DNA from: Quercus robur | Taxonomy: Eukaryota; Streptophyta; Magnoliopsida; Fagales; Fagaceae | Length of the DNA stretch: 64,000 nt | Assembly: GCF_932294415.1 (NCBI RefSeq) | Contig: NC_065536.1 | Coordinates: 45,791,854 to 45,855,853, forward strand | Direction of reading: 5' to 3' | Shown: positions 9,323-20,114 of the stretch, piece after piece | Numbering within the stretch: position 1 is the stretch's first letter | Layout of the letters: each line of letters opens with the position of its first letter | Notes under the pieces: model-generated | Told to the model about the DNA's origin: nothing | The model's input: only the letters and a program-made list of their open reading frames with translations | The model's database searches: none | Program-made: the position numbers and the translations under genes

Positions 9323-12300
9323 ATGGCTTCTTCTTCTTCTCGAAAGAGGAGAGAGTGTACTCCCAGTCCTTCTGAAGGTGAAGGTTCTTCTGGTTCTGCT
9401 TCGAGCGATTCTCACGAGGTTGCTGAACGTCCGGCCTTCCCTTTACGGGATCCTTGGTATTCTCTCAGTTTATTTTTTCCTCATATATCTCATGGTGAGA
9501 CTCCTCCATCCCCTCACGTTTGGCTATTTTCTGGCCAAGCGGGTTTCGCTGGTTCCGCCCAGGTTCCTGACCCTAGAGAGATTTTCGATCTCCAGATCAG
9601 ACAAGGAATCCAAGAGGCGGTTCCTATTTTCTTTGATTTTGTTCCGGGAAAGATTCAGGGTTGGCCCATATGGGTAGACAAGGAACTGTCTGATGCTGAG
9701 TTTGTGAGTCGTTTGGAGCGCGCCGGCATCCTAAAGGCAGTGGCTATTTCCAGAAACCTCGAGGGTTTCAGAGATGCCAAAGGGCTCAGGCATCTGGTAC
9801 GTCGTTGGTGTCCTTCCCTTCATACTTTTTTCTTTTCTACTGGTGAGTTGACGATCACCTTGGAGGATGTGGTTAATAACTTCCTCCTCCCGGTGTTTGG
9901 TGAAGAGAATCCCTTTGATATTAACCTTTCTGGTGAGGATCTCGTGGTAGAAGAGAAATTATTTGGTCATTTTGGTGGTTGCTCCGCCTCTCCTGGTGGT
10001 AAGCCGGCTAGGATGGGGAGATGGGTGATGACCCTCTCTCGTGAAAAGGATAAGGAAGTGAGGTGGGCCGGTTTCCTGGCCTTTTGGCTTAGTAAGTTTT
10101 TGTTTAATGAGTTCCCTGGGTACGGAGTTAAGTCTTCGTTTTTTCCGCTGGCAATCAAGTTGGCTCGAGGTACCTAGTATCCTTTGGCCCCTCTGTTTTT
10201 GGGTCATGTTTATTCTCAACTGGACCAGCTTCATGGAGATGAGGCTGAGGGTGATTCTTGTTATGTGATCACTTCATCTCTTCACTGTGCCATTCTTCAG
10301 ATTTTCATGTGGGACCGTTCTGCAGCTACTTTGGCTAAATGCAGGAATTTGAAATTTGTGAAGGACAAGTTTCAAGGATCCCCCGACATAGTGAAGGGTC
10401 TTTGTGGCAATTCTACTGATGCCTTTCCCATTATTTTTCGTTGGATTAGCTTGAAAGGTGGTGGCCTCAATCTTGTGGAGTTGTTTGACCAAGCAGGGAG
10501 CTTATATTGGAGATCCCCTCGTGAGTTTGGTCCTGGCTTTGCATGTGATTCTGTGTTGTCTTCTTTTTTATCTTCTACAGGTAATACCTTTGACTTGCGC
10601 CGTGGTGATGAGGGCAGTCTGGCTTATCTTGCCTGCATTAGCCCCTCCTGGCTTCCTGTGCCTTCTTCAAGTGGCCCAAAATATACTCATTATTCAGCAC
10701 ACCAGGTGCTCCGACAGTTTGGTTTTGATCAGGACATTCCGCCAGTTTTTAAGGATGTGGTGCCATCCCTTCCTTCCTTGGATCCTTTCTTGAGGCTGCA
10801 GGCCTTTTCTTATTGGTCACGGAGGAGCCCCCAATTTGTAGTGCCTAACTCCCAGAGAGGAGTTTTTGCTTCTAGTGGCTATACCAGTTATTGGAGAAGA
10901 GTACAAAAATCTTTTGTTGACTATGTTGGCATTGGTACAGTTCGGGAAGTCCCGAATTCTAGCATTGTTTCTGCTCCGACAGCCAATAGACGTTTATCCC
11001 TTCCTACTGCTGGTATTGTTTCTGCTGCTGCAAGCAGCAAGACTGGGTTTGCAGAGTGGCATGCCTCCAGGGGAGGTTGGGTGGCTTATGGACAGGATTT
11101 TCCTGAGACCTGGCTGGGTGATAGTCTCATCATTGGTGCTTCCTCTGGGGTGCCCATCAAAAAGGGTGCAACAGAGACAATAAGTGCTGCCACTGCTCCG
11201 AGTAAAGGTAAAGATGTTAAGTTGAAGAAAATGAAAGCTGCTGATGTTGGTGAAAGTACAGGGGGTGTGGAGATAGGCTCTGAGGTGAAAAGAAGGAAAA
11301 CAGGGAAATCTCAAGCACACTTGGCATCTCAGGAAGGCAAGGATGTCAGGGAACCTTTAGTTTCAAGGACCCGGAAGAAGACCAAGGTAGAGTCTTCTTT
11401 TCCCCAGGTTCCTGTGACTGCTTCAGTCCATGGTTCTTTAGGATCCTCTGGTTTGGTATCCCAGCCTCCTTTAGGACCCTCTGGGCGTACTCGTAGTAAA
11501 CAAAAGACTTCCAGAGAATCTGTAGAGAGAGAGAAGGGCAAGACTTCTTTCCTTCTTCTCTTTTTTTTTTTTTTACCTGTTCACCTTGTTGCACTCATTT
11601 CTATTTTGCTGACGAGTGGTGATTTCCTTTGCAGTCCAAGCGCAAGTCTGATCACAAGAAGGGTAAGAGCCAATCTTCTGGAGACGACGTGGTACGTATG
11701 TTCCCCCTTCTTTTGTTCTTTCCCTTTTGTTCTGACATTGTGTTGTTAGCATTTCCTGCTGTTGCGTTTTTTCTTCTTTTTTTTTTACTTGGTATTGCCT
11801 TCTCCGCTGCTTCTTCCTTTAGGTGGAGGTATCCCCTCCCATGACTGACAAGGCTCTGGGGGAGGAAACTATCACAGCTCTTTCTGTCGTTTTTCCTGTT
11901 ATGGGGGAGGAGCCCCCTACTGATGATCCCGCTGAGGAAACCGGGCAACCGATGCAAGGTTCCCAGGATTCTCAGGATCCCAAAGCTTCTAGGATCCCAT
12001 CATCTCAAAGTCCCCATCTTGAACGCACTCCTAGTCCTATCAGGACTGTGTTTCCTCAATCCTTGTCAGATAAAGGTGCTTTGGGAGACACTCCTCTATC
12101 CAAACAAACAGGTAAACCTTGTTTCCTTGAAATAGCCTTATATTTTTTACTTTCTTTTCCAGTTTTTCTTGAATTCCTCCTTTTCCTTTTCCTTTAGGTC
12201 AAATCAGTGAGAAATCTGCTCCCAGTGTTGCCTCTTCTTTAGAATCAGAGAGCTCAGAAGGTGAGTGCAAGCTGCTCCCATCGTGTTTCCTTTTTCTTCC

Positions 12301-13282
12301 CCCTCCCCCCCCCCCCTTTTTTTATATGGCGAAGCCCCCTGCATCTATCCCTTCCTTTAGCCACTTTGCCATTGGTCCTTCACCTTTTCTTCAACTTGCT
12401 TTATGTTCCTTCCCAGAATCTTCGGGGAAGTCAGGAGATTAGGAAGAAGAGGTTCTACCCCAAGAAACTGGAACCGGTTTGTTCTTCTTTTTCTCTCTTT
12501 AAAAAAAAAAAAAACTAAATCTGTTCTTCCTTTTCTTTTTTTTCTTTCTTTTTTTTTTGAATACTGATACAGGCTTTGCAGGTTCTGAGCCTGTTATCCC
12601 TGAAGGAATTGTGAGACCTGTTGAAGTTGCTGACCTTCATCCAGAGCAAAAGGCTGCAAGTCCTCCTGCCTCTGCAAGTGGTGACACGGCGATGGGGGAT
12701 ACCTCGAAGATGGCTGCCTCAGATCTTGATTCAAGGCTTTCCTCTTTCCTGGCTCGCTTTGATCTTTTGGAATTCAACAGTCTTCCTGCCAGCCACTTTC
12801 ATGTTTTTGGGTCTTCTTATGGCAGCTTCCTGCGCTTCTCTGTTCCTGTGGAAGGCCTGCCGCTGCTAGAGAGCCTGCTCAAGAGTCACGGGGATTTTAC
12901 CAGCGGCTTCAGGGGAGGCGTTTTTCTAGGCAATATTTTGATGGAGTTGCTGTGTGCTGTGTTGATTTCCCTAAGGAATTCCTCTGTAGATTCCTTGTCT
13001 GAAGAAAAGCTTCTGGAGTGGAGAGGGGTGGTGCAGGACCTTCTAGAGGCCAAGTTTAATTTGTCTTTTCTGCTGGATCACTTGCATCTACAGGCTCATA
13101 TGCTGTTTCAAAGGCAATCATTCAAGAGTATAGACACTGAGATAGCTGTTGCTGAGGAAGCTTTGGCTCATGCTCACAAAGTTTTACAAGACTTGAAAGT
13201 CAAGCGGCAGAGGATCCTTTCTACTTTGGCTGTTCCTGTTATTTCTCCGGATGCCTCTCTGTTGGCCGGCCTCATTCCTTAG
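9323..13282 (+). pseudogene. Antisense plant mobile domain (PMD) gene carried by the Tat element; multi-exon, two nonsense codons
   Basis: Starts at ATG 9,323 in a good context (CCATGG), MASSSSRKRRE. Exon 1 (to about 11,536) encodes a low-complexity N-terminus and a PMD: LRHLVRRWCPSLHTFFFSTG, then GELTITLEDVVNNFLLPVFG, and FLAFWLSKFLFNEFPG. PMD occurs in plant nuclear proteins such as MAIN/MAIL1 and in transposons. Later exons from GT-AG signals and phase: 11,635-11,691, 11,823-12,111, 12,198-12,260, 12,417-12,476 and 12,573-13,282. Phases agree across exons 2-6; the exon 1 donor is unresolved (a GC-type donor near 11,538 is in the wrong phase). The last exon ends in a helical, probably coiled-coil region. 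Stops at 10,175-10,177 and 12,441-12,443 break it. It runs tail-to-tail with pol. The role is unknown. Carriage in antisense lets introns survive retrotransposition. Confidence 0.75.
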
Positions 13283-14096
13283 CTTTTTTTTTTTTCAGAT
13301 TTTCATGAACAATTTGGGGTTGTATAAGTTTTTTTTTTTGAACATTGCTCTGCTCTTTGCTTTCTCTTTTGTGTTTCAAAACTGCTTCTTATTTCTTAGT
13401 ATGTGAAGCTGCCTTTTTCCTTGGATATATATATTGTCTTTACTTTCTTGTGACTCTTTTCTTTCCTGAGTCCTGGACCATGGTTTCCATAGGCTTCACT
13501 GTAAGTTCTGGTCTAGGTACCTGGTAATTTATTGTGCAAGTACTGAACTGGGTACACTGGTATCCTTCTCTATGTATGTTTTTTTTTTTTTTTTTTGAGA
13601 TACGGTCCCAGTTCATGAACTTTGACGGGTTCCCCTTTTGCCAAGTGCTAGGCTAGGTATCCTAGATATTTTACTTTTATTCTGTGATCCTAGACCTATG
13701 CACTTGGGACTGTTTGTGGGATATCTGAAATTATTTGTGAGGTGGATCCTGGGCCATATGTAAAAGGGTATTACATATTCTCCCCCTTTTTTTTTTACTC
13801 AGGTATCCTTCCTTAAATTTATCCACATTTAGTCTTTGCAGTATTTAAAGAAAAACTTAAATGTTGAAGAAACAGGAATTTCATTAAAACATGGTCATTT
13901 TTTTTAAGGAACAAAGAAAAAGTCTTTCGGTGCAGCATTGACCACAAAGTGTCAATCTATCACATGTTCCTGAACAAAATTATCTTAGACCAGAATTCTT
14001 GATAAAGGCTGAAAATAAACAGACAAAAATAAAAAAGAACTTAGCAGATAGTGAAGCTGGTGAAAGGACCCTGAGGTACTGGGGATCCCCTTGTCC
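13283..14096. other. Spacer between convergent PMD gene and pol
   Basis: About 0.8 kb with no convincing coding sequence. It should contain the 3' UTR of the antisense gene on the plus strand and post-pol sequence on the minus strand. It includes T-rich runs (13,284, 13,329, 13,580, 13,790) and phrases resembling GGTATCCT...GGACC repeated loosely between 13,500 and 13,760. Confidence 0.6.
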
Positions 14097-15247
14097 TTAT
14101 GCATAGTATTGCTTCAGCCATTTCCCGTTTATGGGCTCTGTCAGGACTGTTCCATCTTCTTTGGCAAGGTAATAATATCCACTTTCATGAGCTGCATTGA
14201 TGATGTAGGGTCCTTCCCATTTTGGGGTGAACTTGGAAGGCCCAGGCAGGTTCCTCCTCACGTGCTCCGCCATCCTTAGCACTAATTGCCCTTTGGTGAA
14301 CACTCCTGGGCGTACTGCTTGTGCATATGCTCTGGTCATTCTTTGCTGGTATCTTTGGCTCCTTTTCTTGGCCAGTTCTCTTTCTTCTTCTACTCCTTCC
14401 AGATCTACTAACCTCTTTTCATTGCTTGTGTCCTCACTTTCTCCCTGATTTTCCTCGAGAACTACCCTTGGTGTAGGAATGATTAACTCCACAGGGCTGA
14501 TGGCTTCTGTTCCATAAACCAGGGAGAATGGAGAGAATCCTGTGGCTGTCTTTACAGAGCTCCTACATGCCCAAAGCACATCTGCCAGATGGTCACTCCA
14601 TTTTCCTCCATACTCATGCTTCATTTTCTTAAGGATTTTTAATATTACCCTATTAGTAGTTTCAGCTTGGCCGTTTCCTTGTGGGTAGTATGGGGTAGAT
14701 CTTCCATGCTTGATGTGGTATGCTTCAGTTAATCCCTTCACATCTTTGTTTATGAATGGGGTTCCATTGTCGCTGATCAATCTTCTGGGGATCCCGAACC
14801 TTGTAATGATGTGGTCTCGAATGAAATTTGCTACAGCTCTCCAGTAGCTTTTTTCAAAGGGATGGCCTCTACCCATTTTGTAAAGTACTTCGTGGCTGCC
14901 AGGATCCATATATAACCATTGGATGGAGGATTTATGGGCCCTATGAGATCGAGCCCCCAAGTATGAAAAGGCCATGGCGTTGTCATATCCTGTAGGACAT
15001 TTGGGTGAGTGTGAATTGCATCTCCTAGGACTTGGCAAGCATGACATGTTTTGACCAGTTCATTAGAGTCTCTTTTCATCGTTGGCCAGTAATATCCCAA
15101 CAACAGTAACTACTTGTACAGCCTTCTCTTCCCTGGGTGACTTCCGCAATCTCCAGAGTGCACCTCTCTGACTACATCTCTGGCTTCCTTTGGTCCCAGG
15201 CACCTGAGGGGATCCCCATGGTATCCTTTTTTGAACAAAATGTCGTT
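14097..15247 (-). pseudogene. Tat integrase with H2C2 finger and DDE core, frameshifted
   Basis: On the minus strand a zinc-binding H2C2 motif (HSGDCGSHPGKRRLY...CHACQ, about 15,175-15,025) precedes the catalytic core. The three acidic residues are visible: D in WGLDLIGP (14,948-14,950), D in SDNGTPF (14,769-14,771) and E in GQAETTNR (14,661-14,663). The last two have 35 residues between them, the D,D(35)E pattern. The C-terminus runs through KFTPKWEGPYIIN to KWLKQYYA and a stop at 14,097. Lesions: TAG at 15,105-15,107 inside the finger, and a one-base loss near 14,838-14,845 that shifts frame just after PLKKATG. The enzyme would join retroviral-type cDNA to chromosomal DNA; this copy cannot make an intact protein. 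Confidence 0.9.
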
Positions 15248-16660
15248 CTACAAGAAATACCTGCACGCTAGTTTTTTGAGCTTGTGGGCCAGTTCCTTGT
15301 CAGTTGGCAGGATCCCCCGAGCCAGGTATCCTATGAAAGGAACCCGCCAATCTTTTGCGATAAACACCGCGTAGCTTTCTTCTTTATCGATTGCCAAACG
15401 ACATTCCTTGCATTTCCCCTGTATGATTGCTGCTTCCTTGTCCATATCTGGCCAGTAATACCCCATGCGTTGCATCCTTCTGTATAGGCTGACTTTTCCT
15501 ACAACTCCACATACTTGGGCGTGTAATTCTTCTAGTTTCAACTTTCCTTCCTTCTTGGTGATACATCTGGACAGTATTCCTCCTGGCAGTCTTCTATACA
15601 ATTCTCCTTCTATCTGAGTGTAATCCATTAGTTCTTTGATGTTCCCTCTAGGGCTTGCCTCTTTCATCCTTTCTTTGACTTCGTCCCTCCAGTCCCACTG
15701 TTTGGATTCCCCGGGGTACATCCCTTGGAGGATCCTTACAATAGAATGTTCCTGCCTTCCTATTTTTATCAGCGTATCCCTCCCATTAAATGGTATTTGG
15801 GATCCCAGGGTGGCGAGAGCATCTGCAAACCTGTTTTCACTTCTTTGAGTGTATTCTATGCTGAAGGTTTGAAATTCCATCTCCAGCCTTTGTGCCCAAG
15901 TCCTGTAGGCTGCTAAGCTTTGTTCCCGTAATGCAAAGTCACCTTTCACTTGGGAGACTACAAGATTAGAATCTCCCAGCACTCTCATATGTTTCACTCC
16001 TATGCTGAGTGCTATAGTCAACCCAGTTAAGTATGCCTCATACTCAGCTGCATTATTAGAGCATGAGAAACCAAGCTTGAAAGACAGGGGCATGATATCC
16101 CCATTTTCACAACTGAGTACAATTCCTACCCCATTTGAAGTTGCTGTAGCTGACCCGTCAAACTTCATGGTCCATTTCTTCCCTGGGATCTCCATCACTG
16201 CTATCTCACCAGGGATTTCTTCGCTCAGTTGGCCTTCTTCCTTTCCTGGGAATTGAGCTAGCAAATCTGCTATGGCCTGGCTCTTGACAGCCTTGGGAGT
16301 TCTTATACCTATATCATATTGTGAGAGCAACACTAGCCATTGTGCTATTCTTCCCGTGAGAAGGGGCTGGTGCAGGAGTGCTTTTATGGGGTGGGACTTG
16401 GTTACCAAGAGGATTTGGTGAGCTGAGAAGTACCTCTTCAACCTTTGGGATGCATAAACGATTACTAGGCAGGCTTTCTCTATTCTGGGGTACCTGGTCT
16501 CGGTATCCTTGAGTGTTTTGCTTACATAATATATGGGCTGCTCATTTCCTTGGTCATCTTCTTGTGCCAGCAAAGCTCCTATTGCTTGAGAGTTTGATGC
16601 TAAGTATAGCAACAGAGGTCGCCCACGTACTGGTGCCTGGAGGGTGGGCAAATGGTTCAT
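15248..16660 (-). pseudogene. Tat pol middle: RNase H, second (archaeal-type) RNase H, degenerate H2C2
   Basis: Continues the RT frame after a stop at 16,676-16,678. The first part (PLLLYLASNSQAIGALLAQE...YPRIEKACLVIVYASQRLKRY) is the usual Gypsy RNase H. A linker is followed by a second RNase H (WTMKFDGSATATSNGVGIVL, NNAAEYEAYLTGLTIAL, VLGDSNLVVSQVKGDF), with D, E and D in the expected order. This added archaeal-type RNase H is characteristic of the Tat clade. Near the end an extra zinc-finger-like block (YRRMQRMGYYWPDMDKEA...CKECRL) resembles the integrase finger that follows downstream. A TAG at 15,248-15,250 ends this segment. Confidence 0.88.
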
Positions 16661-16675
16661 AATGCCTTGAATTCT

Positions 16676-17803
16676 TTAAAAAGCTTCCTGCTGCTCTGTT
16701 CCCCAGGTAAATTCATTTCCCTTTTTCAATAGTTTGGATAGGCCTGCTGTAGCTGAGGCTAAACCAGGCACAAACCTCCTGATATAGGAGACCCTTCCCA
16801 GGAAGCTTTTGAGTTCCCTAACAGTAGTTGGTCTTCTCATCGTGGCAATAGCTGTGGCCTTGGCTGGGTCCACGCTTATGCCTTTGTGATGTACCAGGAA
16901 CCCAAGGAACTTTCCAGCAGACACTCCAAAGGCGCACTTCATGGGGTTCATACGTAACTTGTATTTCCTGCATCTTTCAAAGACTTGCTCAAGTACTTGG
17001 AAATGTCCTGTTCTGGTTTTTGACTTGACCACAATATCGTCTACATAATCTTCCATCTCCTCATGCATCATGTCATGGAATATGGCTGTCATGGTCCGTT
17101 GATACGTAGCCCCCGCATTTTTGAGGCCAAAGGGCATTACAGTGTAGTAAAAGTTCCCAATCGGAGTTCTGAATGCCGTCTTCTCTGCATCTTTGGCTGC
17201 CATGCGGATTTGGTTGTATCCACTGTACCCATCCATAAACGAGAACATTGAGTTTCTTGCAGCTGAATCTACAAGGAGGTCGATATTGGGCAAGGGGAAC
17301 TCATCTTTAGGACATGCCTTGTTCAGGTTGCGAAAGTCTACACAGCAGCGGATTTGACCATTTTTCTTCTTCACAGGTACAATGTTGGAAAGCCATTTTG
17401 GGTGTTGGATGGGTTTGATAAAACCAGCTGTTAGAAATTTCTTGACCTTTTGGACTATTTGAGCTTCTACCTCAATGTGGAAGACCCTAGCTGATTGGAC
17501 TACTAGCCTCATCCTCGGGTCCACATTAAGAGAATGGACTACCAGCTCCGGGTCTAGACCAGGCATCTCATCATAGGTCCATGCAAACACATCTCTGTAT
17601 TTTTGAAGTAAAGTTACCAGTTGTTCTCTTTCTTGAGCCACCAATTGACTGCTAATGAAAACAGGTTTTCGGGATCCTGGTTCTGTTCCCAAGTCTACTT
17701 CCTTTAGTTCTTCCTCAGGCTGAATCTGGGCCTCCTTAACTGGTTCTTCTGGGATTTCTTCTTGGGCCATCATGCAGCTTGGTGGTCCGGGACCTTCCTG
17801 CAC
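16676..17803 (-). pseudogene. Tat reverse transcriptase
   Basis: Minus-strand polymerase domain with VDFRNLNKACPKDEFPLPNI, FSFMDGYSGYNQI, MPFGLKNAGATYQR and the catalytic YVDD box (17,036-17,047), followed by thumb/connection motifs KFLGFLVHHKGI and LKSFLGRVSYIRRF. It copies element RNA into cDNA in virus-like particles. It is in the same frame as gag and protease, so gag-pol was one long frame. A TGA at 17,828-17,830 precedes it and a TAA at 16,676-16,678 ends it. The polymerase core itself appears uninterrupted. Confidence 0.92.
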
Positions 17804-17827
17804 AATGCATTCGGGTCCCGCGCACCT

Positions 17828-18835
17828 TCACAAACGATAAATTAGCCTTCCCCCAGGTTCCCGCACTACCACACATTCTCGGGATCCTGAAGAGCTGGGC
17901 TCCCTCTTTTGTCTTTTTCTTTCTAAAAGGTTTCTCAGGTCACGGGTGCCCCTTCCTCCTTCTTCTTCTTCTAGGATAGGTGCCCCCGGGGTCCCCGGGG
18001 TGGGGTTCTCATCATCTGGCTCCAACTCATCATAAAACATCGTTTCTGCAAAGTTCACTTCTCCCTAGCTGAAAGGATTATGATTGGCAGGGATCCTTAT
18101 GGGCCTCCCATTCAGTCTCCCTTTAATGCATTGATGGAATGTGGATGGAATAAGGCGATGTTTATAAAGCCACGGGTGTCCCAGCAACACGTGATAAGAA
18201 ACTTCTGCATTGATCACATGAAACCTTGTCAAAGCTACTATTGGCCCTACCCTTAAGGCTAGCTGCACGTATCCTTCTGTTGATTCCACCGATCCTCCAA
18301 ATCCTGTTATCTCCATGAGGGCCCCCAGGATCCTTCTGTCAACTAAGCCAATAGCTTCCAGGGTACTTAAGGCAATGAGGTTGAGTGATGCCCCCGTATC
18401 CACCAGTGCTCTTCTGACTTGAACACCGTTTATGGTGGCCATGAGATAAAGGGGTCTACAGTGGTCTGGGTGCTCAATCTCTATGTCTTCATCAGTGAAG
18501 GTTATTGCATTGGTTGTTTCTAGGAAAGCTCGACTAGCATGTGACTCAGCTGTAAAGCATTCCATCCCTGAATCTGCTGCTATGCTCATGAGAGACTCTG
18601 TGGCCACCCTTCTTGCTTCTAGTCCGAATCCTAATTGATTGAATAGTGACCTGAACTTAGGATTCTTCTGGAGGGTTCTGACTGTGCTCGGGTGGAAGGA
18701 TCCTTCAGATTCTCCTGCTTCTGCCGGGTTCCCGTGTATTACTACTGCTACCACCCCTTTTCCTTTGTGGTTAGGCAAGGGGTTCCTCTGCACTTCTGGC
18801 TCCTTCTGAGTGAGTTCCAAGGTTCCTTCTTTCAA
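17828..18835 (-). pseudogene. Tat aspartic protease region
   Basis: Minus-strand frame between gag and RT. RRALVDTGASLNLIALSTLE contains the protease active-site triad DTG at 18,392-18,400, followed by YHVLLGHPWLYKHRLIPSTF, the typical second half of retropepsins in this clade. A stop (TAG, 18,065-18,067) and a further stop (TGA, 17,828-17,830) interrupt the linker to RT. The acidic segment between the stops (DELEPDDENPTPG) is a variable linker. The enzyme would process the polyprotein. Confidence 0.87.
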
Positions 18836-18865
18836 CTTTTTGTGGAAGAGCCTGCGAAGGGTCCA

Positions 18866-20053
18866 TCAGTCCTTAGTGGAGTGCTTCACATAATTATGGA
18901 TTCTGCAAAATAAAGGATTCTTCCTTTCTTCTTCGGTTGGTGGCCTGGACACAGTGAATGGCCTGACAACCCCATCTCCAATCCATTTGTCTAGGACATG
19001 GCTTAACTCCTCAGCTGTGCATGGGATTACCGGTGGTTCCTCGAACACCTTCCCATCTGGCCTCTTCCTTTTCTCTTTTGCTGATGCTGTCATAGCTTGG
19101 GACACGGGCAGCCTTTTTGTTCTCATGGTTTGCGCCGTCCTTCTGGTTCTCTGTAGCAGGTCAGCAAACTGTGTGATACATAAATTTTCAAGGTTGAGCC
19201 TGTAAACAAAAAGCATGTTGGCTATACAGGTTTCCACGAGCTCCTTTTCTTCATGGTCTCCATAGCAGTCTAGGGACACATCTTCGAATCTTTTAATAAA
19301 TTGAACAGGATCTTCTCCAGGTCTCTGCCTCACCATTTGCAGGTTCTGGAAAGTGATTTTGTCTTCACCAGGGTAATATTTGGCGCAGAATTTTTCCATC
19401 ATCTCATCCCAGGTCTTGATGGACCCGGGTCTCAGCGTGGTGTACCAAGTGTATGCCCTATCCACTAAGGATTTGGCAAATTCCCTTAGACATAATTCTT
19501 TGTCCCCTGCATAGGGGCCCATAGTGTGGACAAACCTGCTCACATGTTCCACGGCACTTCCATTCCTCCCATCGAAAGGATGGAACTTTGGGGGTTCGTA
19601 TCCCTTAGGATATGGTTTGCCAAGAAGTTCTGAAGGGAACGGGGGATCCCGAGAGAATTGCTTGGGGATCCCTGAGAGTTTTTCCCTTTCTTGTTCCAGG
19701 AGGGCATTGACGTCTGCCAGTGTCAAGTACTGAGGGTTGGCTCTTCCTCCCATTGCTGACCCTCCTTCCGGCTGTGTCCCATCTTGGTGGCCAGTAGGGG
19801 GAATATTGTCTCTGATTTCCTGTGTCCTGCCTTCTTTGAGAAGACGAACTTCTTGCTCCAGATCCTTTAGCATTGTTGTCATCCTGGCCATTAGGTCTGG
19901 TTCCTGTCTTGCGTGTCTTTGTTCCGACACAACCTCCTGTTCCACCCAGGGTATCCCACCTCCTTGCCTGGAGACTTCCTTGTTTTCTCCTACAGGCTCA
20001 GAGGCCGTAGGTGGCACATTAGTTCCTTTGCTGTTTCTTTGTCTTGGAGGCAT
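18866..20053 (-). pseudogene. Tat gag capsid protein
   Basis: Starts at the minus-strand ATG at 20,053 (MPPRQRNSKG), just past the PBS; an upstream in-frame ATG would lie inside the LTR and is less likely. A retrotransposon gag core is visible around PYPKGYEPPKFHPFDGRNG, AKSLVDRAYTWYTTLRPG and TWDEMMEKFCAKYYPGED. The frame stops at a TGA (18,866-18,868) exactly where a cysteine would complete a CxxH...H...C finger (FCRIHNYVKHSTKD). Translation in the same frame continues WTLRRLFHKKL, so the stop is probably a point mutation. Gag would form the particle that packages element RNA. Confidence 0.88.
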
Positions 20054-20090
20054 TCTCTGTGAAGGGATTGTTTCTTCCTTCTTCTTTGCC

Positions 20091-20111
20091 CAGTCCCCAA
20101 TGGAGTCGCCA
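20091..20111 (-). other. Tat primer-binding site
   Basis: Three bases from the 5' LTR edge the minus strand reads TGGCGACTCCATTGGGGACTG, a PBS of the type shared by Tat/Ogre elements. The tRNA identity is not assigned here. Confidence 0.8.
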
Positions 20112-20114
20112 AAA

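Noticed and set aside
15063..15266. Minus-strand 67-codon open stretch over the integrase finger
   Set aside because: It is in a different frame from pol; the pol frame shows clear domain matches across the same bases.
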